Positions 1 to 12,595 of a DNA stretch of 64,000 bases are shown in pieces. A program made the translations under genes and the position numbers. A model generated the notes under the pieces. The model was not told where the DNA came from. It ran no database searches and saw only the letters and a list, made by a program, of their open reading frames with translations. How positions within the stretch are numbered: position 1 is the stretch's first letter; each line of letters begins with the position of its first letter. Origin of the DNA: Hoeflea sp. (GTDB lineage: Bacteria; Pseudomonadota; Alphaproteobacteria; Rhizobiales; Rhizobiaceae); NCBI GenBank assembly GCA_019084245.1, contig JAHRFE010000029.1, positions 186,001 through 250,000 on the forward strand, written 5' to 3'.

Positions 1-476
1 CGACCTCGCTGTCGATTGCCGGCGCCGGCGCGTTGCTGGCCGCATCGGCCTCGCTCTTCCAGGCGCTGAAATTTGTCGGCGCCGCCTATCTGATCTGGAT
101 CGGCTACAAGATGTGGCGGGCGCCGGTGCGCATTCCCGACATGCAGGATTCCGACCTGCCAACCGGGTCGGGGCGGCCTGCTGTCATTTTCCGCGATTCG
201 TTTCTGATCACGGCGCTCAATCCCAAGGGCATCCTGTTTTTCGTGGCCTTCGTGCCGCAATTCATCGACCCCGCCCTGTCTTACGCGCCGCAGGCAGCGC
301 TCTATGTGCTGACCTTCACGGTGCTCGGCATTCTCAATGCGGCGATGTTCGCGTTCCTGGCCGCCGGCGCCCGGAAGACCATCCGCCGCCCGCAGTTGAT
401 GAAGGCCGCGATGCGGACCGGCGGATCGCTGTTGATGATGGCCGGCGTCGCCGCAGCCCTGACCCGGCGCGCCTGA
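1..476 (+). CDS. LysE/RhtB family amino-acid exporter, C-terminal part (cut by window start)
   Basis: Inner-membrane exporter of the LysE/RhtB family, which pumps out amino acids or related small metabolites. The open frame runs in from before the window, so the TTG at 33 is not taken as the start. The visible part has hydrophobic stretches, then the family-typical segment GYKMWRAP followed by a loop and FLITALNPKGILFFVAFVPQF, which matches the conserved NPK(A/G) region before the fourth helix. Two more membrane segments follow before the stop. Substrate cannot be told from sequence. Confidence 0.85.
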   Translation, partial: TSLSIAGAGALLAASASLFQALKFVGAAYLIWIGYKMWRAPVRIPDMQDSDLPTGSGRPAVIFRDSFLITALNPKGILFFVAFVPQFIDPALSYAPQAALYVLTFTVLGILNAAMFAFLAAGARKTIRRPQLMKAAMRTGGSLLMMAGVAAALTRRA

Positions 477-519
477 TCAAGCCCTCTTGCGACCTGCACC
501 ACCGCGAAAGACGACAGAG

Positions 520-1254
520 ATGCGCGCCAATTACAAACTGCAACGGCTTTACCTCGATGCACCGCTCGCGCCGGGTGAGCCCGTGCCGCTGGGCAAGGAC
601 CAGGCGCATTATTTGTTGAGCGTGCTACGGCTCGGAGATGGCGCGCAGCTGCTCGCCTTCAATGGCCGCGACGGCGAATTTGCCGCCACGCTTCGCCCCT
701 CCGGCAAGAAGGCAGCGGCGCTCGAAATCGGCGCACAGACCCGGGAGCAACCTCCCCGCTCGCGGCTGGACTTCCTGTTCGCCCCGCTCAAGGTCGGCCG
801 GCTCGACTATCTGGTGCAGAAGGCCACGGAAATGGGTGTGGGCCGGATCACACCGGTGTTCACCGACCATACGCAACTGCACAAGGTCAATGCTGCCCGG
901 CTTGAGGCAAACATCCTCGAAGCCGCCGAGCAGTGCGGCAACCTGGCCATCCCCGATCTCGGGGAAGCGGTGAAGCTTGAAGCGCTGCTGGCCGATTGGG
1001 ATCCGGCGCGGAGGATCATCTTCTGCAATGAAAGCCAGGCCGGCAACAATCCTTCCGCTGCGCTTTCGGCCATCACCGAGCGCGATCTGGCGCTTCTGGT
1101 CGGGCCTGAAGGCGGGTTCTCCGAGCGGGAACGGGCGATGCTGACGGCCCTGCCCTTCGTCACGCCGATTCCGCTCGGGCCGCGCATCCTCAGGGCGGAT
1201 ACCGCCGCCGTGGCGGCCTTGACCGCGGTGCAGATGACGATCGGCGACTGGTAG
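520..1254 (+). CDS. rsmE: 16S rRNA (uracil-1498-N3)-methyltransferase RsmE
   Basis: SAM-dependent SPOUT methyltransferase that methylates U1498 of 16S rRNA in the assembled 30S subunit. The product is 244 residues, normal for the family. An N-terminal PUA-like part (QAHYLLSVLRLGDG) is followed by the knotted C-terminal domain with LLVGPEGGFSERE and LGPRILRADTA, the two cofactor-binding motifs. I chose the ATG at 520, preceded by a purine-rich stretch, over an in-frame TTG at 487. It stands 43 bases after the LysE-type gene. Confidence 0.95.
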   Translation: MRANYKLQRLYLDAPLAPGEPVPLGKDQAHYLLSVLRLGDGAQLLAFNGRDGEFAATLRPSGKKAAALEIGAQTREQPPRSRLDFLFAPLKVGRLDYLVQKATEMGVGRITPVFTDHTQLHKVNAARLEANILEAAEQCGNLAIPDLGEAVKLEALLADWDPARRIIFCNESQAGNNPSAALSAITERDLALLVGPEGGFSERERAMLTALPFVTPIPLGPRILRADTAAVAALTAVQMTIGDW

Positions 1255-1397
1255 GAGTGCAAGCGCCCGTTCACATCAATCTTCTTTGATGGAACGATCA
1301 GGCATTTTCGCTTGCATGGCGGACCGGTTCCGGTCCAAGCAGCATCAGCATGCGAGGTTTGAACCCGCGGCAATGACCAGACGATAAAGGGCCGGAT

Positions 1398-2771
1398 ATG
1401 GCGCGCGATACCACCGACGATACCCCGATCAGCACAGTCAGCGAGCTGGCGGACTGGATGGCCGCAGGTTGCAAGCCGAAGGAAAAATGGCGCATCGGCA
1501 CCGAACACGAGAAATTCGTATTTTTCACCGGATCGCTTGAGCCGGTGCCCTATGAAGGCGAGCGTTCCATCCGGGCGCTGCTTGAAGGCATGGCGATGAT
1601 GCTCGGCTGGGAGCCGATCATCGATGCGGGCAAGATCATCGGCCTGGTGGAGCCGACCGGTCACGGCGCCATCAGCCTGGAGCCGGGCGGGCAGTTCGAA
1701 CTGTCGGGCGCGCCACTTGAAACCATTCACCAGACCTGCCGCGAATCGAATGCGCATCTGGCGCAAGTGCGCGAGATCGCAGCCCCCCTCGGTATCGGAT
1801 TCCTGGGCATGGGCGGCAGCCCGTCCTGGTCGCTCGCTGAAACGCCGAAGATGCCCAAGTCGCGTTACGACATCATGACCCGCTACATGCCGAAGGTCGG
1901 CAGCCAGGGGCTCGACATGATGTACCGGACCTGCACTATTCAGGTGAATCTCGACTTCTCCTCGGAAGCCGACATGCGCCGCAAGATGCAGCTCGGCATG
2001 AAGCTGCAGCCGCTGGCGACCGCCCTGTTCGCCGCCTCGCCCTTCACCGAAGGCAAGCCCAATGGCCTGGTTTCCTGGCGTGGCGACATCTGGCGCGATA
2101 CCGACAACCAGCGCTCGGGACAACTGCCCTTCGTCTATTCCGATGATTTCTGCTTCATGGACTATGTCGAATGGGCGCTCGACGTGCCGATGTATTTCGT
2201 GCTGCGCGACGGCCGCTACCATGAAGCCACCCATGTCACCTTCCGCCAGTTCATGAACGGCGCGCTCAAGGGCGAGCTCGACCAGCCGTTGCCGACGATG
2301 GGTGACTGGACCAACCATCTGGGCACCCTGTTCCCGGATGCGCGGCTGAAGCGGTTCATCGAAATGCGTGGCGCCGATGGCGGGCCGTGGCGGCGGATCT
2401 GCGCGTTGCCCGCTTTCTGGGTCGGGCTGCTCTATGACGAGGACGCGCTCGGCGAAGCGCTCGAGCTGGTGCGCGACTGGAGCCTCGACGAGGTGAATGC
2501 GATCCGCGATACCACGCCGCGCGAGGGATTGAAGGCGCGGATCAATGGCCATTCGCTGCACGATATCGGCCGCGAGGTGCTTGGAATTTCCCGGCGTGGG
2601 CTGGTCAACCGGGCATGCCTGAATTCCGAAGGCAATGACGAAAGTCATTTCCTGGCGCCGCTCGAGGAAACCATTGCCCGCGGAACGACGCTGGCCGAGG
2701 AAATGCTGGCGCTCTATCACGGCCGCTGGAACGGCAGCGTGGATCCGGTGTTCGAAGATTACGCCTACTGA
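1398..2771 (+). CDS. gshA: glutamate-cysteine ligase (plant/alphaproteobacterial type)
   Basis: Catalyses the ATP-dependent first step of glutathione synthesis, joining glutamate to cysteine through the gamma-carboxyl. The 457-residue product belongs to the GCS2-like type shared by plants and alphaproteobacteria rather than the E. coli GshA type. Diagnostic segments are RIGTEHEKFVF near residue 34, the LEPGGQFELSGAP block and MYRTCTIQVNLDF. It stands alone downstream of rsmE after a 143-base gap. Confidence 0.93.
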   Translation: MARDTTDDTPISTVSELADWMAAGCKPKEKWRIGTEHEKFVFFTGSLEPVPYEGERSIRALLEGMAMMLGWEPIIDAGKIIGLVEPTGHGAISLEPGGQFELSGAPLETIHQTCRESNAHLAQVREIAAPLGIGFLGMGGSPSWSLAETPKMPKSRYDIMTRYMPKVGSQGLDMMYRTCTIQVNLDFSSEADMRRKMQLGMKLQPLATALFAASPFTEGKPNGLVSWRGDIWRDTDNQRSGQLPFVYSDDFCFMDYVEWALDVPMYFVLRDGRYHEATHVTFRQFMNGALKGELDQPLPTMGDWTNHLGTLFPDARLKRFIEMRGADGGPWRRICALPAFWVGLLYDEDALGEALELVRDWSLDEVNAIRDTTPREGLKARINGHSLHDIGREVLGISRRGLVNRACLNSEGNDESHFLAPLEETIARGTTLAEEMLALYHGRWNGSVDPVFEDYAY

Positions 2772-2878
2772 ACCTGACAGCGGGTTCCCACCTGTCAGGA
2801 TCGCACCACTAGGCATGCCCCATTGGGCGGTATAGTCTTTTCCCAAGCCAAACAGGCGCTGGAGGAGAGACACGAGCC

Positions 2879-3754
2879 ATGATGCCGCTTTACGATATGA
2901 TGATGAATGCCCAGAATGGCGACGCGGTGCGCGCCATGGCGAAGCAATTCGGCCTCAATGAAAGCCAGATGGAACAGGCGATGGCGGCCCTGATGCCGGC
3001 CTTTTCGACGGGTCTCAAACGCAACGCCGCAAACCCGATGGACATGTCCAACTTCCTGTCAGCGCTCGCCAGCGGCCAGCACGCTGCCTATTTCGAGAAC
3101 ATGCAGGCGGCCTTCACACCGCAAGGCCGGGAGGAAGGCAACGGCATTCTCGGCCATATTTTCGGCTCCAAGGAGGTCAGCCGGGCGGTGGCCGCCCAGG
3201 CCGAAGCCGCAACTGGCATCGGCCAGGAAATCTTCAAGCAGATGCTTCCGGTGCTCGCGACCACGATCATGGGCGGACTGTTCAAGCAGGCGACCGGGCA
3301 GGCGACCGGGCAATCCGCGGGTCAGAGGCAGGCCGGCGCCATGGCCGGCTCCAATCCGATCGGCGACCTGATCACCGAAATGATGCGGCAGGGAATGGGT
3401 GGCGCACAGGCAAAACCGGCGCCGCGGGCGTCACCGATGGACAATCCGCTGGGACAGATCCTCGAGGGCATGTTTGGCGGCGGACAGAGGCGCCAGCCGC
3501 AGCCGGGCGCAAGCAATCCGTTTGGTGACAATCCACTCGGCCAGATCTTCCAGGACATGCTGGGCGGAGGGCAGACACGGCAGGCGCCCGAGCCGGAACA
3601 GCAGCCGGACCGGATGCCGTCAGGGCGCGCGCGCAATCCCTATGATGATCTCTTCGGCAAGATGTTTGATTCGGGGCGTGAGGTTCAGAAGGGCTACCAG
3701 AAGAACATGGAATCGATTTTCGACCAGTACCTTCAGGGCATGAACCGGAAATAA
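2879..3754 (+). CDS. DUF937 domain protein with repeated NP(L/I)G motifs
   Basis: Protein of unknown function, 291 residues. Residues 1-140 match the DUF937 family (MMPLYDMMMNAQNGD start, a helical Ala/Met-rich body). The C-terminal half is Gly/Gln/Pro-rich and carries four related units: NPIGDLITEMM at 159, NPLGQILEGMF at 189, NPLGQIFQDML at 218 and NPYDDLFGKMF at 253. A GGAGGAGAG ribosome site stands 9 bases before the ATG, and a second in-frame ATG follows at once. There is no signal peptide or membrane segment. Confidence 0.8.
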   Translation: MMPLYDMMMNAQNGDAVRAMAKQFGLNESQMEQAMAALMPAFSTGLKRNAANPMDMSNFLSALASGQHAAYFENMQAAFTPQGREEGNGILGHIFGSKEVSRAVAAQAEAATGIGQEIFKQMLPVLATTIMGGLFKQATGQATGQSAGQRQAGAMAGSNPIGDLITEMMRQGMGGAQAKPAPRASPMDNPLGQILEGMFGGGQRRQPQPGASNPFGDNPLGQIFQDMLGGGQTRQAPEPEQQPDRMPSGRARNPYDDLFGKMFDSGREVQKGYQKNMESIFDQYLQGMNRK

Positions 3755-3766
3755 ACACGCCACGGC

Positions 3767-3815
3767 AAAAAAAGCCCGGCCGCGCTGACTCTCAGAGTAC
3801 AGGCAAGCGGCCGGG
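3767..3815 (-). terminator. rho-independent terminator of the DUF1127 gene
   Basis: Perfect 9-bp inverted repeat, CCCGGCCGC at 3775-3783 and GCGGCCGGG at 3807-3815. Read on the minus strand it is followed by seven T. A second smaller hairpin (GCGGGATGC / GCATCCCGC, 3820-3843) lies between it and the DUF1127 stop codon. Confidence 0.7.
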
Positions 3816-3862
3816 GAAGGCGGGATGCAGGGCAGCATCCCGCAGGGGACTTCTAAGACCGA

Positions 3863-4144
3863 CTATCGGCAGGTGTTGCTCCGCGCGCGACGCGCCAGTT
3901 CGGTCGTCGGATCCGCAGTAAACGGCACTGACTTGCCAAAGCGCAGATCGTCACGGGTCAGGCCGATATCCGACAATTCATGATCGGAAAGCTGTTCCAG
4001 ATTGCCGATCACACGGCGGTTGAACAGGGCGCGCAGCAAAGCCCTCACCTTGCCGGAAACGGCGTGAAGGGCATTCAGGGAACCCGGGCCAACGCTGATG
4101 GAGCTGGCAGACGCCCGGGCGGCAGCAAAATTGCGGGCGTTCAT
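3863..4144 (-). CDS. DUF1127 domain protein
   Basis: Small basic protein of 93 residues. The C-terminal part contains the DUF1127 core LSDHELSDIGLTRDDL, a short helical motif common in alphaproteobacteria. Members characterised elsewhere act in RNA turnover or phosphate/carbon adaptation, but no role can be assigned here. I chose the ATG at 4144 because GAGG lies 9 bases upstream; the longer start at 4177 has no such site. It is divergent from the LysR-type gene at 4289. Confidence 0.85.
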   Translation of the reverse strand: MNARNFAAARASASSISVGPGSLNALHAVSGKVRALLRALFNRRVIGNLEQLSDHELSDIGLTRDDLRFGKSVPFTADPTTELARRARSNTCR

Positions 4145-4288
4145 GGTGATCATCCTCGATAAAGCGCGCCAATTCATTGAGGGGCTGGCGCAAAACCCTT
4201 TGTGCAGAATCTATGTCTCAAAAACTGATTGATCATACCAGCGAATGTTTCTAATCTTTATCATCAGAACTATTGATAGGAGCCTCCG

Positions 4289-5245
4289 ATGCCCGCCCCC
4301 CTCGATATCGATCAGTTGCAGACCTTCGTGGCCATCGTCGACACCGGCAGTTTCACCCGGGCTGCGGACAAGGTGTTCAAGACCCAGAGCGCGGTGTCGA
4401 TGCAGATGCGGCGGCTGGAGGAACGGGTCGGCAAATCGCTGTTTGTCCGCGACGGCCGCCTGAACCGGCTGAGCGAAGACGGCGAACGCATGCTCGGCTA
4501 TGCGCGGCGCATCATCCGGCTCAACAATGAAACCATTGCCGCCTTCGATGACCAGCAGCTGGAAGGTTCGATCCGGATCGGGACGCCGGATGATTATGCC
4601 GACCGCTACATGCCTGGCATCATTGCCCGCTTCGCCAAGACCAACCCGAATGTCGAGCTCTACATCGAGTGCGAGCCCTCGGCCGAACTCGCTGCCAGGC
4701 TGGCGCGCGGCGAGCTGGATGTCGCCCTTGTCACGCACAATCCACGCGAACGGACCTCGGAAGTGGTCCGCACGGAACCGCTCTACTGGGTCACGTCGAT
4801 GAACCACACTGTGCATGAGGACGCCGTGGTGCCATTGGCCGTGGGCCGCCGCTCCTGCAACTGGCGTAACCTGGCCTGCACCGCGCTCGATTCGGCCGGC
4901 CGTGATTACCAGGTCCTGTTCACCAGTTGGTCGGCGACGGTGGTGGCCTCGGCTGTGCTTTCGGGTCTGGCTGTGTCGCTGCTGCCCGAATGCGCCGTCC
5001 GGCCGGGCATGCGGATCCTGTCGCCCGCCGATGGGTTCCCCTCGCTGCAACCCGCGCAGATCGGCCTGATGAAACGGCCCGGCGCACCCGCAGCGCTGGT
5101 CAACGCCATCTGCGGCCATATCGCGGCCAGCCTCGACAACATCACACCCGTGGGGACAGATGAGAAACCTATGTCGGCCATGTCCGGCTCATCGTCGCGC
5201 AGGGAGATCCGACGCCCGGACATCGATGCGGTGCCTGCCTGGTAG
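4289..5245 (+). CDS. LysR family transcriptional regulator
   Basis: DNA-binding regulator of 318 residues. The N-terminal winged helix-turn-helix covers about residues 7-66 (LQTFVAIVDTGSFTRAADKVFKTQSAVSMQMRRLE, quoted in part). The substrate-binding part starts near residue 92 with GSIRIGTPDDYADRYMPGI. The last 25 residues are a polar tail. It is divergent from the DUF1127 gene across 144 bases, the usual arrangement for LysR regulators, but whether it controls that gene is unknown. Confidence 0.88.
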   Translation: MPAPLDIDQLQTFVAIVDTGSFTRAADKVFKTQSAVSMQMRRLEERVGKSLFVRDGRLNRLSEDGERMLGYARRIIRLNNETIAAFDDQQLEGSIRIGTPDDYADRYMPGIIARFAKTNPNVELYIECEPSAELAARLARGELDVALVTHNPRERTSEVVRTEPLYWVTSMNHTVHEDAVVPLAVGRRSCNWRNLACTALDSAGRDYQVLFTSWSATVVASAVLSGLAVSLLPECAVRPGMRILSPADGFPSLQPAQIGLMKRPGAPAALVNAICGHIAASLDNITPVGTDEKPMSAMSGSSSRREIRRPDIDAVPAW

Positions 5246-5334
5246 ACGACTGGAAGTTTACGACCGCTACAGCCTTACATTGCAGGAAATTTCAGGCATA
5301 CTCTTCCTTGCGGAAAGCTCGAAGAGGAAATGGC

Positions 5335-6441
5335 ATGTCGTTCATTTCATCCATTCGCTACATCAAGCCCGATGACCACAGGGTCTTTGTCGCGGAGCGC
5401 CTCAAGGCGCTCAAGGAGCAGCTGGACCAGGACATAAAGGCGCAGACAGACGAAGAGTCCCTGCGGCTGGCGACCTGGAACATCATGCATTTTTCCGATG
5501 GCGGCGCCTATGACCGGACGACGGAATCCCTGCTCTACATTGCCGAGATCATTGATCATTTCGATCTTGTCGCCATCCAGGAGGTCAATCACGACCTGAG
5601 AAAATTCGAGCTCCTGATGCAACGCTACCTGGGGGGCGACTGGGACTACATTCTGACTGACGCCAGCGGCAATCGTGAGCGACTGGCCTATGCCTACCGG
5701 AAGTCAAAGGTCCGCTTCCTACGCGAAGCCGGCGAAATCGTTCTTCCGGAAGGACAGGAAATCGTGGCGCCCGGCCAGGAAAACGCGACGCGCAAGCTGC
5801 AGTTTGCGCGGACACCCTTTGCCGTCACCTTCCAGGCCGGCTGGTTTCGCTTCAAACTCTGCACCGTGCATATCTACTATGGAAAGTCAGCGGACAATTC
5901 TCCCGAAATGGACCTGCGCCGCAGCGAGATCGAGAAAATCGCGGTCTATCTCGCTAATGTGCAGAAGGCGGAGAAACGAAGTTCGGGCACGGACGCCAAC
6001 ATGATCCTGCTCGGCGATTTCAACATCGTCAGCCCCGAACACAGAACCATGAAGGCGCTGCTGGACGCGGGCTTTATCACCACGGAGGGCATAAGGGACG
6101 CGGCCACCAGCCTCTCGGGCAAGCATCACTACGACCAGATTGTCTTCAAGCTGGCCGAAAAGCGGGTCAAGCTTGGCGCATCGGGCGTCCTGAACATATT
6201 CAAGAGCGTCTATCGCAGCGAGGACGCAGCCCATTATGCAACCACGGCGGAGATCAAGACGGTCTCCCATGGCCGGGACGGAGCCGCCCGAGCTCAAGAC
6301 AAGGCAATGGACTATTTCCGAAACTATTACCGAAAACACCAATTATCCGACCACAATCTGCTCTGGTGCGAGATAAAGACGGATTTCTCCGGCCATTATC
6401 TTGATGCGATCGCGGCCGGCAAAGATCCGCGCGCCATGTAG
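5335..6441 (+). CDS. endonuclease/exonuclease/phosphatase-fold protein
   Basis: Metal-dependent phosphoesterase fold (EEP/DNase I-like), 368 residues. Catalytic motifs are visible in order: LATWNIMHF (Asn49), VAIQEVN (Glu83), ILLGDFNIV and a final SDHNLLWCEI with the Asp-His pair. There is no signal peptide, so it is probably cytoplasmic. Substrate could be nucleic acid or a phosphoester; I cannot tell. The ATG at 5335 has GAGGAA upstream and is preferred to a TTG at 5308. Confidence 0.85.
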   Translation: MSFISSIRYIKPDDHRVFVAERLKALKEQLDQDIKAQTDEESLRLATWNIMHFSDGGAYDRTTESLLYIAEIIDHFDLVAIQEVNHDLRKFELLMQRYLGGDWDYILTDASGNRERLAYAYRKSKVRFLREAGEIVLPEGQEIVAPGQENATRKLQFARTPFAVTFQAGWFRFKLCTVHIYYGKSADNSPEMDLRRSEIEKIAVYLANVQKAEKRSSGTDANMILLGDFNIVSPEHRTMKALLDAGFITTEGIRDAATSLSGKHHYDQIVFKLAEKRVKLGASGVLNIFKSVYRSEDAAHYATTAEIKTVSHGRDGAARAQDKAMDYFRNYYRKHQLSDHNLLWCEIKTDFSGHYLDAIAAGKDPRAM

Positions 6442-6473
6442 CTCAGACCCGGTCCGGCACGACCGGGGCGCGC

Positions 6474-6887
6474 CTACACAATGTGGATCGCGAGAAGCAG
6501 CCACTGCGCGAAATTCACGGCCAGGCTTGCGATGAAGAGCCGGCGGCGCAGCCGGACCCGGTTAGAGGTCACGTGCACATAGGCATGGACGGCGCGCGCC
6601 AGCACGAAGGCCCAGGCGACGACAACTGCGGCGCCCCCCGCGCCGCCGGTCACATACAGCGACAGGCAGGCTGCGTAAAAAAGCACCGGAAGCTCGAACT
6701 GGTTGACAAGGTTGCGCGCAGCCGTTGCGCTGGGCTCCGGCTCGATGGACGGAACCTTGAAGTCCGAGACCTTGGCCGTGCCCGCCTTGACCGCGCCGAG
6801 CCGCCGGGCGGAGACCACCATGTAGATCCCGTAGGTCAGGAGAACCTGGGCCAGGACCGGCCAGAAGATTGCGGTGGATGGGGTCAT
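6474..6887 (-). CDS. MAPEG family membrane protein
   Basis: Four-helix inner-membrane protein of 137 residues, of the family that includes microsomal glutathione S-transferase. It contains the typical NQFELPVLFYAACL segment and ends in a hydrophobic helix. A catalytic activity is not proven for most bacterial members. The ATG at 6887 is chosen because the hydrophobic first helix follows directly; a longer in-frame start at 6923 adds 12 unlikely residues. Confidence 0.85.
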   Translation of the reverse strand: MTPSTAIFWPVLAQVLLTYGIYMVVSARRLGAVKAGTAKVSDFKVPSIEPEPSATAARNLVNQFELPVLFYAACLSLYVTGGAGGAAVVVAWAFVLARAVHAYVHVTSNRVRLRRRLFIASLAVNFAQWLLLAIHIV

Positions 6888-6984
6888 GAGCGTGCACCTG
6901 AACGAGGGTAGACAACCCGGCATTCTCTAAACCGGGCCGGCGGCAACAGCAAGGGCGGGTGGCCGACAGCCCCAGTCCGGACAG

Positions 6985-7586
6985 CTAGGTTTCCGGCGCC
7001 GCCGGTTGGCGCGGGCCTTTCCAGCGCGCAACCCAGAGCGCGACAATGATGAGACCAGCGAGCACGAGCGTCAGGTATTTGCCGCGGGTCAGGACCTGCA
7101 GCACGAACACGATCGGGCCATTGAAACCTGCCGCCATGGCCTGAGGGCCATACATGGCGTCCGCCACGGCATTTTCGAGGAAATCGCAGGCCAGATAGGT
7201 AAACGCCAAAGCCATGACAAGGCCAACTCCGACACTGACCTGCCGTGAGGGGCTGGCCTGGGTGCGGCCTGCATAGACCGAGGCAAAGGCCAGGAAAGCG
7301 AGGCTTGCGGCCAGCAATGGCGGAAACACCAGGTCGGAGCGCGCATGCATGGCCACATAGGCCGCCGATGCGCTTTGCCTGCCTTCAGCCGCGGCCAATG
7401 TGAAGTCAGCCTGGAAGGCAGCATAGAGAGAGCGCGCGGCTTCCTCGCCATAGCCCAACGGTACCGCGTCGGGCAGCGCCATTCCGCCCAGCATCGCGCT
7501 GACAGCTGGCGCCTCGACGAGCACCATATATCCCAACAGAGCCGCCGTGATCACACACACGAGCCAGCCAAGCCAGAGCCATTTCA

Positions 7587-7587
<1 letters not shown>
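6985..7587 (-). CDS. four-helix integral membrane protein of unknown function
   Basis: Product of 200 residues with about four membrane segments: at the N-terminus (WLGWLVCVITAALLGYMVLV), two in the middle and one near the C-terminus. I do not recognise a family. Its ATG overlaps the guaB stop codon by one base (TAATG), so it is likely translated by coupling to guaB and may be expressed with it. No catalytic motif is evident. Confidence 0.65.
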
Positions 7588-10288
<2,701 letters not shown>

Positions 10289-10426
10289 CTTGAACTCCCT
10301 CCTGTTATTTCGATGTCCAACAAGTAGCGCAACTCGGTCACCGGACAATAACTGTCCGGGCTATTGTGATTGACATTGTGTCCACCAATCCTGAACGCTA
10401 ATTGCCTTGAGACAGCAGCCTAACGC

Positions 10427-11899
10427 TTGACCGGCGCACCGAAAACACCAAAAACGACCCACCCGCTGCATCGGATGCCCATCGTGAACCGCCGAATCCC
10501 CCTCGTCCTGGCCGTCGCCCTGTTCATGGAGCAGATGGATTCCACCGTGATCGCGACGGCCCTGCCGGCGATTGCGGCCGATATCAACACCAGCCCGATC
10601 GCGCTGAAGCTGGCGCTGACCGCCTATCTGGTGTCGCTGGCGATCTTCATTCCGATTTCCGGATGGATGGCCGACCGGTTTGGCGCCCGGCGCATCTTTG
10701 CCATTGCGATCGGGGTGTTTCTGGTTGGATCCATTGCCTGCGCGGTCTCCGGCAGCCTGCTCGAATTCGTCCTCTCGCGCTTCTTGCAGGGCATGGGCGG
10801 CGCAATGATGACGCCGGTGGGACGGCTGGTTCTGCTGCGGTCGACGAAGAAATCCGAACTGGTCAATGCCATGGCATGGCTTACCATTCCTGCCCTGGTC
10901 GGTCCGCTCGCCGGTCCGCCCGTCGGCGGCTTCCTCACCACGTTCCTGTCGTGGCACTGGATCTTCCTGATCAACATCCCGATCGGCATCGCCGGCATCG
11001 TCTTTGCGCTCACGGTCCTGCCCAAGGATGACGGACGGAAAAGCGAGCGCGTCGACTGGATCGGCTTCCTGCTGTCGGGCGCCGCGGCCTCCGGCATCGT
11101 CTTCGGTCTTTCGGTGATCAGCCTTCCCGTATTACCGCCTGCCTGGGGCCTCGCCGCGACGATCGGCGGCATTATCTGCTTCGTCGCCTATCTGAAGCAT
11201 GCCCGGCGTCATCCCAGGCCGCTGCTCGATCCGAAGCTATTCCGCAACAGGACCTTCGCGCTGTCGCTGACGGGCGCCAATCTGTTTCGCATCGGGGCGG
11301 GCGCCGTTCCCTTCCTGCTGCCGCTGATGCTGCAACTGGGCTTCGGCATGTCGCCGTTCCAGTCCGGAATGGTCACGTTCGTCTCGGCCGCCGGCGCCAT
11401 CCTGATGAAATTCATCGTTCAGCGGGTGCTCAGATTCGGCGGCTTCCGCCGGACGCTGCTGATCGCCGCCGCCGCATCGGCACTGTCGATCGCCGCCAAC
11501 GGCTTCTTCACGCCGTCGACGCCCATATTGCTGATCATGGCGGTGCTGTTTGCCGGCGGCCTGGTGCGCTCCATGTTCTTCACCTCGGCCAATGCGCTGA
11601 CCTTCGCGGAGATCGACGAGACCACAGCGGCCCAGGCAAGCGCGATCACCTCGGCGATGCAGCAGGTGTCCATCGCCGTCGGCGTGGCGCTGGCGGGCGG
11701 CATTCTCGATGTTGTCAGTTCATTCAATGACGGAGTGCTGACGCTGGGCGCGTTCCACATCGCCTTCTTCGTCATCGCGTCCATCACGGCCTTCGCGCTG
11801 ATCCCGTTCCTGGCGCTGCCCGCCAATGCCGGCGAAGTCGTCTCCGGTCACGGCCTGAAACGCGCCGGGTCGCGGGCAGCCTCACCCGTCCGCGACTGA
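10427..11899 (+). CDS. MFS transporter, DHA2 (14-helix) drug-exporter family
   Basis: Proton-driven exporter of about 490 residues. The DHA2 signature is clear: [17 protein letters not shown] in helix 1, [14 protein letters not shown] (motif A) and the helix 5 motif C region [10 protein letters not shown]. It likely exports hydrophobic toxic compounds. The start is uncertain: a TTG at 10427 or the ATG at 10475; neither has a strong ribosome site. Its 3' end overlaps the convergent rlmE by 18 bases. Confidence 0.88.
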   Translation: MTGAPKTPKTTHPLHRMPIVNRRIPLVLAVALFMEQMDSTVIATALPAIAADINTSPIALKLALTAYLVSLAIFIPISGWMADRFGARRIFAIAIGVFLVGSIACAVSGSLLEFVLSRFLQGMGGAMMTPVGRLVLLRSTKKSELVNAMAWLTIPALVGPLAGPPVGGFLTTFLSWHWIFLINIPIGIAGIVFALTVLPKDDGRKSERVDWIGFLLSGAAASGIVFGLSVISLPVLPPAWGLAATIGGIICFVAYLKHARRHPRPLLDPKLFRNRTFALSLTGANLFRIGAGAVPFLLPLMLQLGFGMSPFQSGMVTFVSAAGAILMKFIVQRVLRFGGFRRTLLIAAAASALSIAANGFFTPSTPILLIMAVLFAGGLVRSMFFTSANALTFAEIDETTAAQASAITSAMQQVSIAVGVALAGGILDVVSSFNDGVLTLGAFHIAFFVIASITAFALIPFLALPANAGEVVSGHGLKRAGSRAASPVRD

Positions 11900-12595
11900 T
11901 TCCTCATTGCGACGGCCCTTGAAGCCCTTGGCGAGCACGAACATCTCCACTGATTCGGCGCGCGAGGACGGCGGCTTGATGTGCACCACGGATTTGAAAT
12001 TCTGCTTGAGCAGGGTCAGGAGATCATTTTCCGTGCCGCCCTGGAAGGTCTTGGCCAGGAAATGCCCGCCCGGCGTCAGCACTTCAATGGCGAAATGCGC
12101 CGCCACCTCGCACAGATGCATGGTCCTGAGATGGTCGGTGCGCTGGTGCCCTGTGGTGGGTGCGGCCATGTCCGACAGCACCACGTCCGGCGCGCCGCCC
12201 AGCGCGTCCTTGAGCGCCTGGGGGGCTGCGTCATCGAGAAAATCCATCTTGAGGAACTTGACCCCTGCCAGGCCATCCATCTCGAGAAAGTCGATGGCCA
12301 CCACCTTCGGGTCCGCGTCGGTGGAATCCGTCACCTGGGCGGATATCTGCGACCAGCCCCCAGGCGCCGCACCGAGATCGATGATCCGCCGGGCCTTGTC
12401 GAGAATCTTGTGCTTCTCGTCGATTTCCAGGAGCTTGTAGACCGCGCGCGAGCGATAGCCTTCCTGCTTGGCCTGTTGCACATAGGGATCATTGAGATGC
12501 CGCTCGATCCAGCGCCGCGACGACGCCTTGAGCTTGCTCTTCTTGACCTTCTGTCCAAGCTTGCGGCCTGTCGGCCCTGAGGGTGGACGGGTCAT
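11882..12595 (-). CDS. rlmE: 23S rRNA (uridine-2552-2'-O)-methyltransferase RlmE
   Basis: Methylates the 2'-OH of U2552 in the A loop of 23S rRNA, a late 50S assembly step. The 237-residue product has the Rossmann SAM site [13 protein letters not shown], the catalytic [15 protein letters not shown] segment and FLAKTFQGG with the catalytic lysine. A basic N-terminal tail of about 40 residues is longer than in E. coli, as in other alphaproteobacteria. Its ATG overlaps the ppx stop by four bases (ATGA). Confidence 0.95.
   Translation of the reverse strand: MTRPPSGPTGRKLGQKVKKSKLKASSRRWIERHLNDPYVQQAKQEGYRSRAVYKLLEIDEKHKILDKARRIIDLGAAPGGWSQISAQVTDSTDADPKVVAIDFLEMDGLAGVKFLKMDFLDDAAPQALKDALGGAPDVVLSDMAAPTTGHQRTDHLRTMHLCEVAAHFAIEVLTPGGHFLAKTFQGGTENDLLTLLKQNFKSVVHIKPPSSRAESVEMFVLAKGFKGRRNEESVADG

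Noticed and set aside
807-2873. A 688-codon minus-strand open frame across rsmE and gshA
   Set aside because: It lies antisense to two well-supported enzymes, is His/Arg/Gly-rich in the way of antisense frames in high-GC DNA, and matches no family.
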